Translations under genes and position numbers: made by a program | NCBI RefSeq assembly: GCF_003287895.1 | Contig: NZ_CP030280.1 | Coordinates: forward strand, 3,177,501-3,241,500 | DNA from: Blautia argi | GTDB taxonomy: Bacteria > Bacillota > Clostridia > Lachnospirales > Lachnospiraceae | DNA length: 64,000 nucleotides | Reading direction: 5' to 3' | Part shown: piece by piece, positions 44,706-53,642 of the stretch | Layout: each line of letters opens with the position of its first letter | Position numbering within the stretch: the stretch's first letter is position 1 | Notes under the pieces: model-generated | Told to the model about the DNA's origin: nothing | The model's database searches: none | Seen by the model: only the letters and a program-made list of their open reading frames with translations

Positions 44706-46415
44706 CTATCTCTCCTTTATCTCGACTTTTATTTCAGTCACAAACTCTGACTCTCCCACAGGAATAGAATAACTTACAGACGGCAGCAATGTTTTGGGAT
44801 TTATCAGATTTGTATTGGGATCTGCTGTAATTATAGTTCCTTCCCCCTGTTTTCCACATACTTCACAATAACTGCTGCTGTTTTCCACACGGCTGACACC
44901 TTTTTCCTCTGTTTGTACACAATGATCCTTCAATGCCGCACTGATACAAAAACCACAGTCATATGCTATACAGGATCTGTCGCTGTTTATTTTATGCCTC
45001 CTTATATGTCCGGTTTCTGTGGGAATCACCGTTGTTTCCACCATGATTCCCGGATAAGGACTCCATTTAGACCAGACCTCCTGCTCCCGTATTTCAGAAT
45101 CCTCACAGATTCTTCGTACATATACATATCCATCAATGATAAATGCCAGCATACTATCCGGACAATTTTCGTGAAGTTCATAGCAGGAACGGGCAACCGA
45201 AAAGGCAAGCTTTGTATCATATGCAAATTTTCCGTATTTCTCCACAGAATGTCCATGTCCGAAAGCACTGAATACCCCCGGCGTGTAGGCTGTATTGTGA
45301 TGCCGATAATGTTTTACCAGCATTTCTCCATAAGGCATAGCACACTGAGAAATTTCCGAAGGATATTTTTCTGCTTTTGCCTTCCAGAATGCATGATTAT
45401 CCGGAAGCGCCAGAAAAGCAAAATATTTCATACTCCAATAAGCAGAGCCGGGACCATTATACTTTTCAGACATCATTAAATTCGGATACCCGTAGCCTAT
45501 GGTCAATATTCCGTTTCTGTCAAATACCGGCAAACTCAGCCAATATTTCATATGCCGTACAATAAGACCTTTCATCACCCCTATTGGCAGAGGTTCGATT
45601 CCGCAAAGAAGGCATGCCGAGAAAAAACTCACCTGTGCAAAACGATATGTCAATGAACGTCCAAAAGGCAATGCAGCGCCGTCCTCGTCAAACCAGTATA
45701 GAAACTGCTTTGCAAATTCCATAGAACGCCTTTTCAGCCTTTCACTTCTCTCCCTGTCTTCCTGCTGTGCAAATTTTGCATAGATAAGACCGTAAAAATG
45801 AATGGCAAAGGATACATAGTAATCTCTCTGGCAGGAATCCCCATCTCGATACCAGCCCTCTCCCAGATAAAAACTCTCTGTCATGTCCAAGGACTTCTTC
45901 ATCTGCTCTTCACTATAAGGGGCGCCTACATTTTTAAGCCCCAGATTTACCAATACCCGGAACATCTGCCAGTTACATTCTGGAATTTCATGCTGGTTAA
46001 TGGTATAAAGATACGCGGCAAAATTCTTTTTTTCTCTTTCTGTTAAAGGCTCCCAGAATTTTTCCGGCGCCATCAAAAGCCCATACCCCATGGCAGCCAT
46101 TTCCACAAATCTCTGGTCAAATTCTCCTGGATTTCCCCAGTACTCTTCATCTTCTGGGTCTGTACCTGCCACCAGTCCTTTCTGATAACAGCTTAAAAAC
46201 CACTCGTCCTTCCCACCGCCTGCAAAAAAAGGAACTAATGCCCACAGTGGTCTTGAGAAAGCTTCCATATAAATTGCCTTCTGATCATAATTGGTAGCTG
46301 TGTTTCCTAAATTCAATCCTGCTCTATGTGTACTGTAATAAGGCTTTAAAGGATTTAGAAATTCCAGCATCAATTCCTGAAAATCCTCTTTTGTACTCCA
46401 ATCTTTTACTTTCAT
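44706..46415 (-). CDS. DUF2264-domain protein
   Basis: A 569-residue protein matching the DUF2264 pattern: HRAGLNLGNTATNYDQKAIYMEAFSRPLWALVPFFAG at the start, then an alpha-barrel-like helical body with a beta-rich C-terminal part. Members often sit in uronate or rhamnogalacturonan utilisation loci and are presumed sugar-processing enzymes, but I know of no established activity. Placed between the importer and GH88 it is a candidate third enzyme on the same oligosaccharide. AGGAGGACGAT precedes the start. Confidence 0.85.
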   Translation of the reverse strand: MKVKDWSTKEDFQELMLEFLNPLKPYYSTHRAGLNLGNTATNYDQKAIYMEAFSRPLWALVPFFAGGGKDEWFLSCYQKGLVAGTDPEDEEYWGNPGEFDQRFVEMAAMGYGLLMAPEKFWEPLTEREKKNFAAYLYTINQHEIPECNWQMFRVLVNLGLKNVGAPYSEEQMKKSLDMTESFYLGEGWYRDGDSCQRDYYVSFAIHFYGLIYAKFAQQEDRERSERLKRRSMEFAKQFLYWFDEDGAALPFGRSLTYRFAQVSFFSACLLCGIEPLPIGVMKGLIVRHMKYWLSLPVFDRNGILTIGYGYPNLMMSEKYNGPGSAYWSMKYFAFLALPDNHAFWKAKAEKYPSEISQCAMPYGEMLVKHYRHHNTAYTPGVFSAFGHGHSVEKYGKFAYDTKLAFSVARSCYELHENCPDSMLAFIIDGYVYVRRICEDSEIREQEVWSKWSPYPGIMVETTVIPTETGHIRRHKINSDRSCIAYDCGFCISAALKDHCVQTEEKGVSRVENSSSYCEVCGKQGEGTIITADPNTNLINPKTLLPSVSYSIPVGESEFVTEIKVEIKER

Positions 46416-46430
46416 ATCGTCCTCCTCTTC

Positions 46431-47277
46431 CTATCCTTTTAATCCTGTAGACGCAACACCCTCTACAAAATATTTCTGCAGACACAAAAATACAATCAAC
46501 ACAGGAATTAATGTAATCACAGAGCCCGCCATAATCAAACCATACTCTGCGGAATACTGACCTACAAACATTTTAAGACCAAGCTGAATGGTTTTTTTAG
46601 ATTCTGTTTTTAAATAAATCAGTGGCCCCAGATAGTCGTTCCAGGTATTTACAAAAGTAAAGATAGTCAGTGTGGACAATGCCGGCTTGGAAAGAGGAAG
46701 CATAATAGAACGGTAAATCCGATATTCACTCATACCATCAATACGTGCTGCTTCACAAAGAGAATCCGGTATTCCCATATAGAACTGTTTCATCATGAAT
46801 ACTCCAAAAGCAGAGAATGCCTGCAGGCATATCATTGCAAGAAGTGTATCATTCAATCCCATTTTTCTCATCATAATAAACTGTGGAACCATATATACCT
46901 GCCACGGCATGGCAATCGTAGCAATATACCCTAGAAACAGCGTATTCTTGTGTTTAAAATTCAGTTTTTGCAAATGCGTATGCTGCAAAGCTACTGGTTA
47001 AAAGCTGCAGAAATGTTACAACAATTGTCAGAATCACTGTATTTCCAATAAAAGTTCCCAGAGGGATTTTCGTCCAGATTTCCCGATAATTTTCCCAACG
47101 CGGAATCTCCGGAATCCATCGAAACGGCGTCATCTGAAATACTTCTGTTTTTGATTTTATGGAAGCGGAAAGCATCCACAAAAACGGAACAATCATTAAT
47201 GCGGTAATCGCGATTAAAAGTGTATAAATCAACACTCTGTTTATGCGTCTGTGCTTTGATGCAGACCTTGTTTTCAT
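46431..47277 (-). pseudogene. ABC permease, MalG type, single-base frameshift
   Basis: A normal MalG-type permease of ~281 residues is split in two frames. The first 107 residues run to AAYAFAKTEF and stop. The rest continues LNFKHKNTLFLGYIATIAMPWQV and ends GVASTGLKG with an intact EAA loop (EAARIDGMSEYRIYRSIMLPLSKP). The break is at the A5 run 46965-46969; four A would give AFAKLNFKHKN, the usual family sequence. Nothing else is damaged, so the lesion is recent, a sequencing error, or corrected by slippage. Part of the uronate importer. Confidence 0.85.
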
Positions 47278-47298
47278 AGTTCTCTCTCCTTTCCCTTC

Positions 47299-48212
47299 CT
47301 AATCATTTTCATATTTTTTCTGTCCACGGAACTGAATCAGGGTAACTGCCAGAACCAGAACAAATAATACCATGGCTACAGCGCTGGAATATCCCAAATC
47401 CCACTCCTGGAACGCCTTCTGATAAATATAATATACCAGAACAGTAGAGTTTGTACCCAGCTTTCCGTCAGCGCCTCCGGCAAGCATAATTGCAATATCG
47501 TATACCTTAAAGCAATTAATCGTCAGCATAACCGTTACAAAGAAAGTAGTCGGTCTAAGCTGAGGCCAGGTTACATATCGGAATTTTTGCCAGGTTGTGG
47601 CCCCATCAAGACTTGCCGCCTCATAAAGTTCTCCCGAGATTCCCTGTAAACCTGCGAGATAGATTACCATATAGTATCCCATATATTTCCATACACTAAA
47701 TAAAATCAAAGTCACCAGAACCAGATTTCCGCGCCAAACCAGTTCGGAAGATTTTCCACATGACATACATAATACAGAAACGCATTCACCGGCCCTTTAC
47801 TGGGGTGAAAAATCATACTCCACACTGCCGTAATCGCTACCAGAGAAGCAACATAAGGAAAAAATGCAATGGTTCTGAACACTCCCCTCGCCTTTACCTT
47901 CTGATTCAGAATAATTGCCAGACCCAAAGATGCCATCATGGTTAAAGGAACCGTTCCGACACAGTAAATAATAGTATTAATAAAAGATTTCTTGAACATG
48001 GTATCAGAACCAAGACGGATAAAATTATCCAGTCCTGCAAACTGAATCGCATTATTTCCGTCCCATTTGAGAAATCCCAATGCAAATGCGAAAATAATGG
48101 GAATCAATGTAAATACTGCAAACCCTATAAAATTAGGCGCAATAAAGGAATATGCTACAAGCGCTCTTTTCCTGTCACGGCGCACTCTGCTCTTTTCTAT
48201 ACTTTTTTCCAT
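47299..48212 (-). pseudogene. ABC permease, MalF type, single-base frameshift
   Basis: A MalF-type permease of ~304 residues is broken at the A3 run 47726-47728. The first part reads to PNWFGAEIW and stops. The second resumes LVLVTLILFSVWKYMGYYMV and carries the EAA loop YEAASLDGATTWQKFRYVTWPQLRP. One added A would give FGAENLVLVTLI. Both halves are otherwise well preserved. Together with the neighbouring permease this leaves the importer without an intact membrane subunit, if the sequence is right. Confidence 0.85.
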
Positions 48213-48277
48213 AATTTTCCAGCCCTATGGCATAACTCCTTTCTTTTCCGCAAAGGAAAATTTTCTTTTTAAATGCC

Positions 48278-48319
48278 AGAAAGGAACTGGTATCTTCCCA
48301 GTATATCCAGTTCCTTTCT
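48278..48319 (-). terminator. Intercistronic hairpin between binding protein and permease
   Basis: A perfect 13-bp stem, AGAAAGGAACTGG (48278-48290) with its complement at 48307-48319, 18 bases after the binding-protein stop. There is no immediate U-run, so it may stabilise the upstream mRNA rather than terminate. Confidence 0.6.
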
Positions 48320-48337
48320 ACTTCTTGCAAAATTTAA

Positions 48338-49702
48338 TTATTTGCCGATTTTACCTACTTCTTCATTCATCTTGGCAATTCCTTCATCAATAGAAAGATC
48401 TCCGTTCATAATATCTTTATGATACGTATCCAAAATCGTATTAATCTCAGAGAAATTCTTATCATACGGAGCTTCCAGATATACCTTGCCCGGTTTTAAT
48501 GCCTCAATGCTGGTTTCGTCCTGTGGAAAGCCGTCTAAAGAAGCAATCACATCTGCTGTTTCATCATTTAAAAGCGCCGGGAAAGAACCTGTTGCCGCTA
48601 CAATTTTGGCTCCCTCTTCTCCACATGCAAATTTAATAAAATCCCATGCTGCATCTTTATTTTCAGAAGAAGTCGGTATTGCTAAACCTGTAAGAGAACC
48701 TATGGTTGCTCCCTCTTCTGCCCCTTCCGGGTGAGGATATTTTGCAATTCCCCAGTTTCCGCATAATTCAGAATCATATTCTCCATTTGCAAGTTCTGTA
48801 ATCAAGGTAGAAACATACCAGCTTCCCATATTCATGGTTGCTACATTTCCCTCTGAAAAAGCTGCGGAATAGTGAAGCTGTGAAGCATTGGTATCAATAT
48901 AACTCCTACAAATGCCATCTTCTTCCTGTTTTTTCACCATTTCATAATATGGCTTTGTCCAGTCATAATTTCCATCTAATACGGTATGTTTTCCATCTAA
49001 AATTCCGAAAAGTTGTACGGTACTTCTCCAGTTATGGAAATGGGATCCATATGTAACATCAGAACCAAATCCTGTCTTTGCAACCTTTCTTGCCAGTTCA
49101 TCCCATTCCTCCACAGTCATATTGTTTGTCGGATAATCCACATTAGCAGCATCAAATAAATCTTTGTTATAGTACAGCACCCAGAAGTCATTTCTAAACG
49201 GCATTTCCAATATCTTTCCGTCTGCCTTCATCTGGTCTGTCACTCCATTGTATACGCTTAAATCAATATTATCCGCAGAAACTCTCTCTGTTAAATCTTC
49301 CAACACACCTTTTGATACCAGAGTGGTATAACACTGCATATCCTTGACTGTAACTACATCAAAATCTGAGCCTTCTCCGGAAAGTTCGGTGGAAAGAACT
49401 GTCATATAATCCGCAGAACCCAAATCCATAATTTCAATTCTCACATCAGGATTTTTCTCCATGTAAGCATCTGCAATACCGTCCCAGTAGGTAACCAAAT
49501 CCCTGTCCCACATAGCCCATTTCAGAGTCGTAGATGCATCTGCATTCTTTTCTTCTTTTTTATCCTCTGATTTTTTATCGCTCTCTTTATTTGTACTGTT
49601 TTCTTTTTCTGAAGCAGTATCCCCACTGCCGCCTCCGCAGCCCGCTAAAGTTCCTGCCGCCAGCACAGCGCCCATCAATACACTAACCAGTTTTTTTCTC
49701 AT
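48338..49702 (-). CDS. Sugar ABC transporter substrate-binding lipoprotein
   Basis: A 454-residue family 1 binding protein. Signal peptide MRKKLVSVLMGAVLAAGTLAG with lipobox cysteine C22, a long Ser/Glu/Lys linker, and mature domain from TLKWAMWDRDLV. It supplies the (frameshifted) permeases with an oligosaccharide, probably uronic-acid-containing given the lyase and GH88 genes. GTAAGGAGAAAAGGT fixes the start; the frame is open 20 codons upstream into the dehydrogenase gene. Confidence 0.94.
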   Translation of the reverse strand: MRKKLVSVLMGAVLAAGTLAGCGGGSGDTASEKENSTNKESDKKSEDKKEEKNADASTTLKWAMWDRDLVTYWDGIADAYMEKNPDVRIEIMDLGSADYMTVLSTELSGEGSDFDVVTVKDMQCYTTLVSKGVLEDLTERVSADNIDLSVYNGVTDQMKADGKILEMPFRNDFWVLYYNKDLFDAANVDYPTNNMTVEEWDELARKVAKTGFGSDVTYGSHFHNWRSTVQLFGILDGKHTVLDGNYDWTKPYYEMVKKQEEDGICRSYIDTNASQLHYSAAFSEGNVATMNMGSWYVSTLITELANGEYDSELCGNWGIAKYPHPEGAEEGATIGSLTGLAIPTSSENKDAAWDFIKFACGEEGAKIVAATGSFPALLNDETADVIASLDGFPQDETSIEALKPGKVYLEAPYDKNFSEINTILDTYHKDIMNGDLSIDEGIAKMNEEVGKIGK

Positions 49703-49716
49703 ACCTTTTCTCCTTA

Positions 49717-50799
49717 CTATTTTTCGTTCTGATCTCCAAATACAACTGCAACTTTTCCACATTGACCGCCCGCCATGAGTTCATAGGCTTCCCCCGCCTT
49801 TTCAAGAGGAAATTCATCTGTAATCAAATCTTCGGGGTGGATATTCCAACGCACCAGACGTTCAACCAACTCTTCCATTTTCCAAAGACTGGTTACCCAG
49901 GAACCGTATATTGTCTTCTGTCCGTGTATAATATCCGGACTTGGATTAAAGGTGCAGGTTCCGCCTTCTCCTATAAAGACAATTTTTCCTCTGTCCCTTG
50001 TGGCACGGATAGCAAGCTGACGCCCTGCATCATTTGCACTGGCATCAATCGCTCTCTCTACACCATTTTCGCCTGTAACTTCCATAATTTTCTCCAGCGC
50101 ATCTTCTCCCGGTTTAAATACATAATCTGCCAACCCCAGCTTTTTCGCAAGATTAATACGGTAATCGTTCATCTCAATACCAATCAGCTTATTTGCTCCC
50201 ATAGCTTTTGCTAACATCAACGCTGCCAATCCTACAGGACCTAAACCAGTCACCAGAACTGCGTCATTTCCGCAGATTCCTATTTTTTCGATTCCTTCGT
50301 AAACTGTTCCGAAACCACATGCCACCTGCGCTCCATCTTTATAAGTAAGCTCGTCCGGCAATGCAATTAAATCTTTTTCTTCTGCCAGAATATACGGCGC
50401 CATACCACCATTTCTCTGCCAGCCATACGCCTGGCGATATTTACTTTTACATGAGATGTAATAACCTCTGCGGCAGTCATTACATACACCACAACCGGAA
50501 ATATGATATACAATTACACGATCTCCCTTTTTAAACCGGCGAAGCCCTTCTCCTTCTTCTACAATCACGCCGCAAGGTTCATGTCCTGCAACAGTCCCCG
50601 GGATATAACCCTCCGGTCCTTTTCCCACATGCTCACGATAAATACAGCGGATATCACTTCCACAGATTGTTGTTGCTTTTGTCTGAATCAACACCTGTCC
50701 ATGACCCGGTTTCGGAATTTCAAATTCTTTCATTTCCACAGAACTGTTTCCCGGAAGTGTTGCTCCTGTCATTGTTTTCGGAATCATTTTTACTGCCAT
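49717..50799 (-). CDS. Zinc-dependent alcohol/polyol dehydrogenase (MDR family)
   Basis: About 360 residues. Catalytic zinc ligands C46 (TICGSD) and H73-E74 (AGHEP), structural zinc cysteines C103, C106, C109 and C117, and the nucleotide-binding GLGPVGLAALMLAKAMGA. It oxidises or reduces a sugar, polyol or keto acid with NAD(P). Being first in the operon with importer, GH88 and lyase, it may act on a product of that pathway. AGAAGGAGGGCAATAAA precedes the start. Confidence 0.92.
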   Translation of the reverse strand: MAVKMIPKTMTGATLPGNSSVEMKEFEIPKPGHGQVLIQTKATTICGSDIRCIYREHVGKGPEGYIPGTVAGHEPCGVIVEEGEGLRRFKKGDRVIVYHISGCGVCNDCRRGYYISCKSKYRQAYGWQRNGGMAPYILAEEKDLIALPDELTYKDGAQVACGFGTVYEGIEKIGICGNDAVLVTGLGPVGLAALMLAKAMGANKLIGIEMNDYRINLAKKLGLADYVFKPGEDALEKIMEVTGENGVERAIDASANDAGRQLAIRATRDRGKIVFIGEGGTCTFNPSPDIIHGQKTIYGSWVTSLWKMEELVERLVRWNIHPEDLITDEFPLEKAGEAYELMAGGQCGKVAVVFGDQNEK

Positions 50800-50834
50800 T
50801 TTATTGCCCTCCTTCTTGTGTTTTGCATGCTTCA

Positions 50835-50893
50835 AGTATACGGATTCGCTTATTCTTTTTCCATGGATTTAATTATCATTTCATGTGTTATTT
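50835..50893 (-). promoter_or_regulatory. Promoter of the uronate operon with upstream regulator element
   Basis: TATACT (50840-50835) with TGGAAA (50863-50858) as a weak -35, 17-base spacer. Directly upstream, 50863-50893 is a 31-bp element with core AAATGATAATTAAAT that recurs before the DUF624 gene in the same position (27 of 31 bases identical). It looks like an activator site for the adjacent YesN-type regulator. Confidence 0.65.
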
Positions 50894-50973
50894 TTTTCAG
50901 TTTTTTCTTTCCCTTTCTTTCGTTGTCTATATTTTTATTTTCTATACAATTTTTTATCTTTTCCTGTAATTTT

Positions 50974-51585
50974 TCATTCCAGAACAAAATGATACTGTTT
51001 AAACACAACATAAAGTATCTTTCCGTGAAGATATGCACATAATCCCACGGACAAAATCAGGACAGGTGCACATACAAAGACTCCGATTGCCAACAAACAT
51101 GTGGTTGTAGTAATCATAAGAATGGTCCAGCCTATATTCTTTACTGCAATCATAAATGCCAGCATTAATATTTTCTTTATCCCTGCCTGACATCTTGCCA
51201 GAAGAGGGAACGTATACGTTAAAATCATTATGTAGAAAGCTGTCAGTATCACAAACATAAAAAATATCATAACACCAACGCCGCTTTTAAACTGATAATA
51301 CCAGGTCAAATCCGTAATCAGGAAAATCCCCAATCCGGCTAAAATACACCACATAAATGTTGCCTGTCTGAAATTCTCTCGAAAAGAATGAAAAAAATCT
51401 TTCACTACATACCCTTCCTGATCTTTTGCCAGTTTCATTCCGGCATAATAAAGGGCTGTAGTGGAGGCGCCTATGGTAAAAACAGGAAGACTTGTTACCA
51501 CCCATAACACCGTCAGTACCATCATATCAAATACTTTCCCCATAAATCTCCATATAGGATTGTCCAAATTAAAAAATTCTGCCAT
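50974..51585 (-). CDS. YesL-like DUF624 membrane protein
   Basis: A ~203-residue protein with five or so membrane helices. It starts MAEFFNLDNPIWRFMGKVFDMMVL and carries TSLPVFTIGASTTALYYAGMKLA, the DUF624 landmark. Such proteins accompany YesM/YesN systems and sugar importers; their role is unknown, possibly helping the kinase or transporter. The second Met is the better start, since AAGGAGGG is only a base from the first. It has its own promoter with the shared regulator element. Confidence 0.88.
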   Translation of the reverse strand: MAEFFNLDNPIWRFMGKVFDMMVLTVLWVVTSLPVFTIGASTTALYYAGMKLAKDQEGYVVKDFFHSFRENFRQATFMWCILAGLGIFLITDLTWYYQFKSGVGVMIFFMFVILTAFYIMILTYTFPLLARCQAGIKKILMLAFMIAVKNIGWTILMITTTTCLLAIGVFVCAPVLILSVGLCAYLHGKILYVVFKQYHFVLE

Positions 51586-51609
51586 TTCCATACCCTCCTT
51601 TTTCTCAAA

Positions 51610-51669
51610 ATTATACTTCTTCCTTCTTTTCTTTGACTATGTATTTAATTATCATTTTCTGTGATATTT
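51610..51669 (-). promoter_or_regulatory. Promoter of the DUF624 gene with upstream regulator element
   Basis: TATAAT (51615-51610) with a poor -35, AGTCAA (51638-51633), and a 17-base spacer. The element 51639-51669 abuts the -35 and matches 50863-50893 at 27 of 31 positions. The weak -35 plus abutting site suggests dependence on an activator. Confidence 0.65.
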
Positions 51670-51772
51670 CATACGTTTTTTTCTACTTTTTATAAAGCAT
51701 GCATTTTTTTAAGTTTTTATATACTTTTTCTCTCTCTTTCCTCTGAAACATACATAGGTATCCAAGATATGA

Positions 51773-51778
51773 TATAAT
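51773..51778 (+). promoter_or_regulatory. Extended -10 promoter of the second kinase/regulator pair
   Basis: TATAAT at 51773-51778 preceded by TG one base upstream (TGATATAAT), with no good -35. AAAGGAGTTAGAC precedes the start codon at 51813. Confidence 0.6.
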
Positions 51779-51812
51779 ACACTCAACACACAAACCGACA
51801 AAGGAGTTAGAC

Positions 51813-53642
51813 ATGAAACACTCATTCTATAAAACAATTAAAGGCCGTTTTCTTTTAATTGTCTGCTCACTGATTATTGTTTTAAGCATTGGAATTATTA
51901 CATTTACTTATGTTACCTTTTATAATCGACTGGAAAATAATGTCATACATTCCACAGATTCCAGTCTTTCTCTTCTTGCCAATGATATTAATAAGAAATT
52001 GTCTGACATCTATAGCTATGCACAGTGGTGCCAGAACAATAATACCGATATTATCAATTATATAAAAACAAGCCCTTCCTCCCCGTCATATGGAAGGATT
52101 ACGACTCGGGCAAAAGAGCGAATGGACGAAGAATATCTTCGGAATCCTGCACATACCTATATGCAGCGAGTGATTATTGCAAATTCTGAACGGGAAGATT
52201 TTCTTCAATATACTTCTTCCTATTACTCTATATCGCGCCCCATGGTAAAACTTATTACGGAATTTTCTTATTACGAAACAGCTATGTCTGAATCTTCCTG
52301 TACCTTAAACTGCGGACTTCAAAAAAGTCCCCTGGGAAGGACTCCCACGGATTGTTTTCCTGTTATCCAGCCAATTAAAAACCTTTACAGTATCCATGAT
52401 ATCGGATTTGTCTATATTGAGATTTCCCCTCGCCTGCTGTCCGATACGGTATTAGAGTATACAACATTAGCAGACAGTCTTCCCTTATACTTCACAATCG
52501 GAGACGCAACGTATCTCATAAAAGAAAACCAATTAGAAAAACTTTCCGACCATTATGAACTTCTGAAAAAAAACCGTAAAAAGCTTTCTAATAACGGACA
52601 TCAATATTTAGAAATCCATAAAAAAGGAAAAACGCAAAGGCTGGTTACCATTCCTTTAGAAACAGAACATTGTTATATCACACAAACAATCCCTGACGAA
52701 TTGTTTCATCAACAACTGCAAAGTTATCTGTTTTTGATTGTAACAATCCTGTTTCTTTTGCTGCTGCTTGGAACCTTTCTGTATTTTCTGCTCGCCAGGC
52801 TGGTAAATAATCCTGTTACTGCACTAAATAACCGCCTGACCTGTATTGCCAAAGGTGACTTTACAAAAGATGCTGCGATTGAATGGGAAAATGAATTAGG
52901 AGATATTGGCAGAAGTATAAATAAACTTTCTGCCGATATTCAGGATTTAATGAATAAACGTATTGAAGATGAAAAAGAGAAAAAGGATTATGAGTACAAA
53001 ATGCTGCAAAGCCAAATTAATCCCCATTTTCTTTACAACACCTTAAATTCTATTAAATGGATGGCCATTACACAAAATGCACCCGGAATTTCAGAAATGG
53101 TAACTGCGCTGTCCCGGTTATTAAAAAACATTGCAAAAGGTTCAAAAACAATTGTCACAATACAAGATGAATTCTCTTTTTTAGACGACTATTTTCTGAT
53201 TCAGAAATACCGCTATGGAGGTGCAATTCGTCTGGAGTACAAGATTGACGACAAGGAATTATTGGCAAATAAAATTCTTCGCTTTACGCTTCAGCCTATT
53301 GTAGAAAACGCTATTTTTCACGGTATTGAGCCCAAAGGCTGTGAAGGAATTATTACGATACACCTCTATTCAGACGATAAAACGAAAATAAAAATTGATA
53401 TCACAGACAATGGTATTGGCATGACTCCCGAACTGATTCAAAAAATTCTCTCTGAAGACGAACCGGATAAATCTCAGTTCTTCAGAGATGTGGGAATAAG
53501 CAGTGTGCATAAACGCTTACAATATACCTTTGGCAGCACCTGCGGATTATTTATCCACAGTGTTCCGGGAAAATCCACTACCATGACCGTTACTTTAAAA
53601 AATACACTGGAGGAAGGGACTTTAGAATGTACAAGTTATTAA
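51813..53642 (+). CDS. Sensor histidine kinase, YesM type
   Basis: A 609-residue membrane kinase. Helix 1 at about residues 12-33, extracellular sensor domain, helix 2 (LFLIVTILFLLLLLGTFLYFLL), HAMP, then His_kinase with H405 in QINPHFLYNTL and the ATPase with QPIVENAIFHGI and ITDNGIGM. It would phosphorylate the regulator encoded next (16-base overlap) in response to a glycan signal. It faces the DUF624 and uronate operons, whose promoters share a candidate regulator site. Confidence 0.94.
   Translation: MKHSFYKTIKGRFLLIVCSLIIVLSIGIITFTYVTFYNRLENNVIHSTDSSLSLLANDINKKLSDIYSYAQWCQNNNTDIINYIKTSPSSPSYGRITTRAKERMDEEYLRNPAHTYMQRVIIANSEREDFLQYTSSYYSISRPMVKLITEFSYYETAMSESSCTLNCGLQKSPLGRTPTDCFPVIQPIKNLYSIHDIGFVYIEISPRLLSDTVLEYTTLADSLPLYFTIGDATYLIKENQLEKLSDHYELLKKNRKKLSNNGHQYLEIHKKGKTQRLVTIPLETEHCYITQTIPDELFHQQLQSYLFLIVTILFLLLLLGTFLYFLLARLVNNPVTALNNRLTCIAKGDFTKDAAIEWENELGDIGRSINKLSADIQDLMNKRIEDEKEKKDYEYKMLQSQINPHFLYNTLNSIKWMAITQNAPGISEMVTALSRLLKNIAKGSKTIVTIQDEFSFLDDYFLIQKYRYGGAIRLEYKIDDKELLANKILRFTLQPIVENAIFHGIEPKGCEGIITIHLYSDDKTKIKIDITDNGIGMTPELIQKILSEDEPDKSQFFRDVGISSVHKRLQYTFGSTCGLFIHSVPGKSTTMTVTLKNTLEEGTLECTSY

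Noticed and set aside
45588..45600. GGTTCGATTCC, a T-arm-like string that could mark a tRNA
   Set aside because: It lies inside the DUF2264 coding sequence and no acceptor stem, anticodon arm or CCA end can be folded around it.
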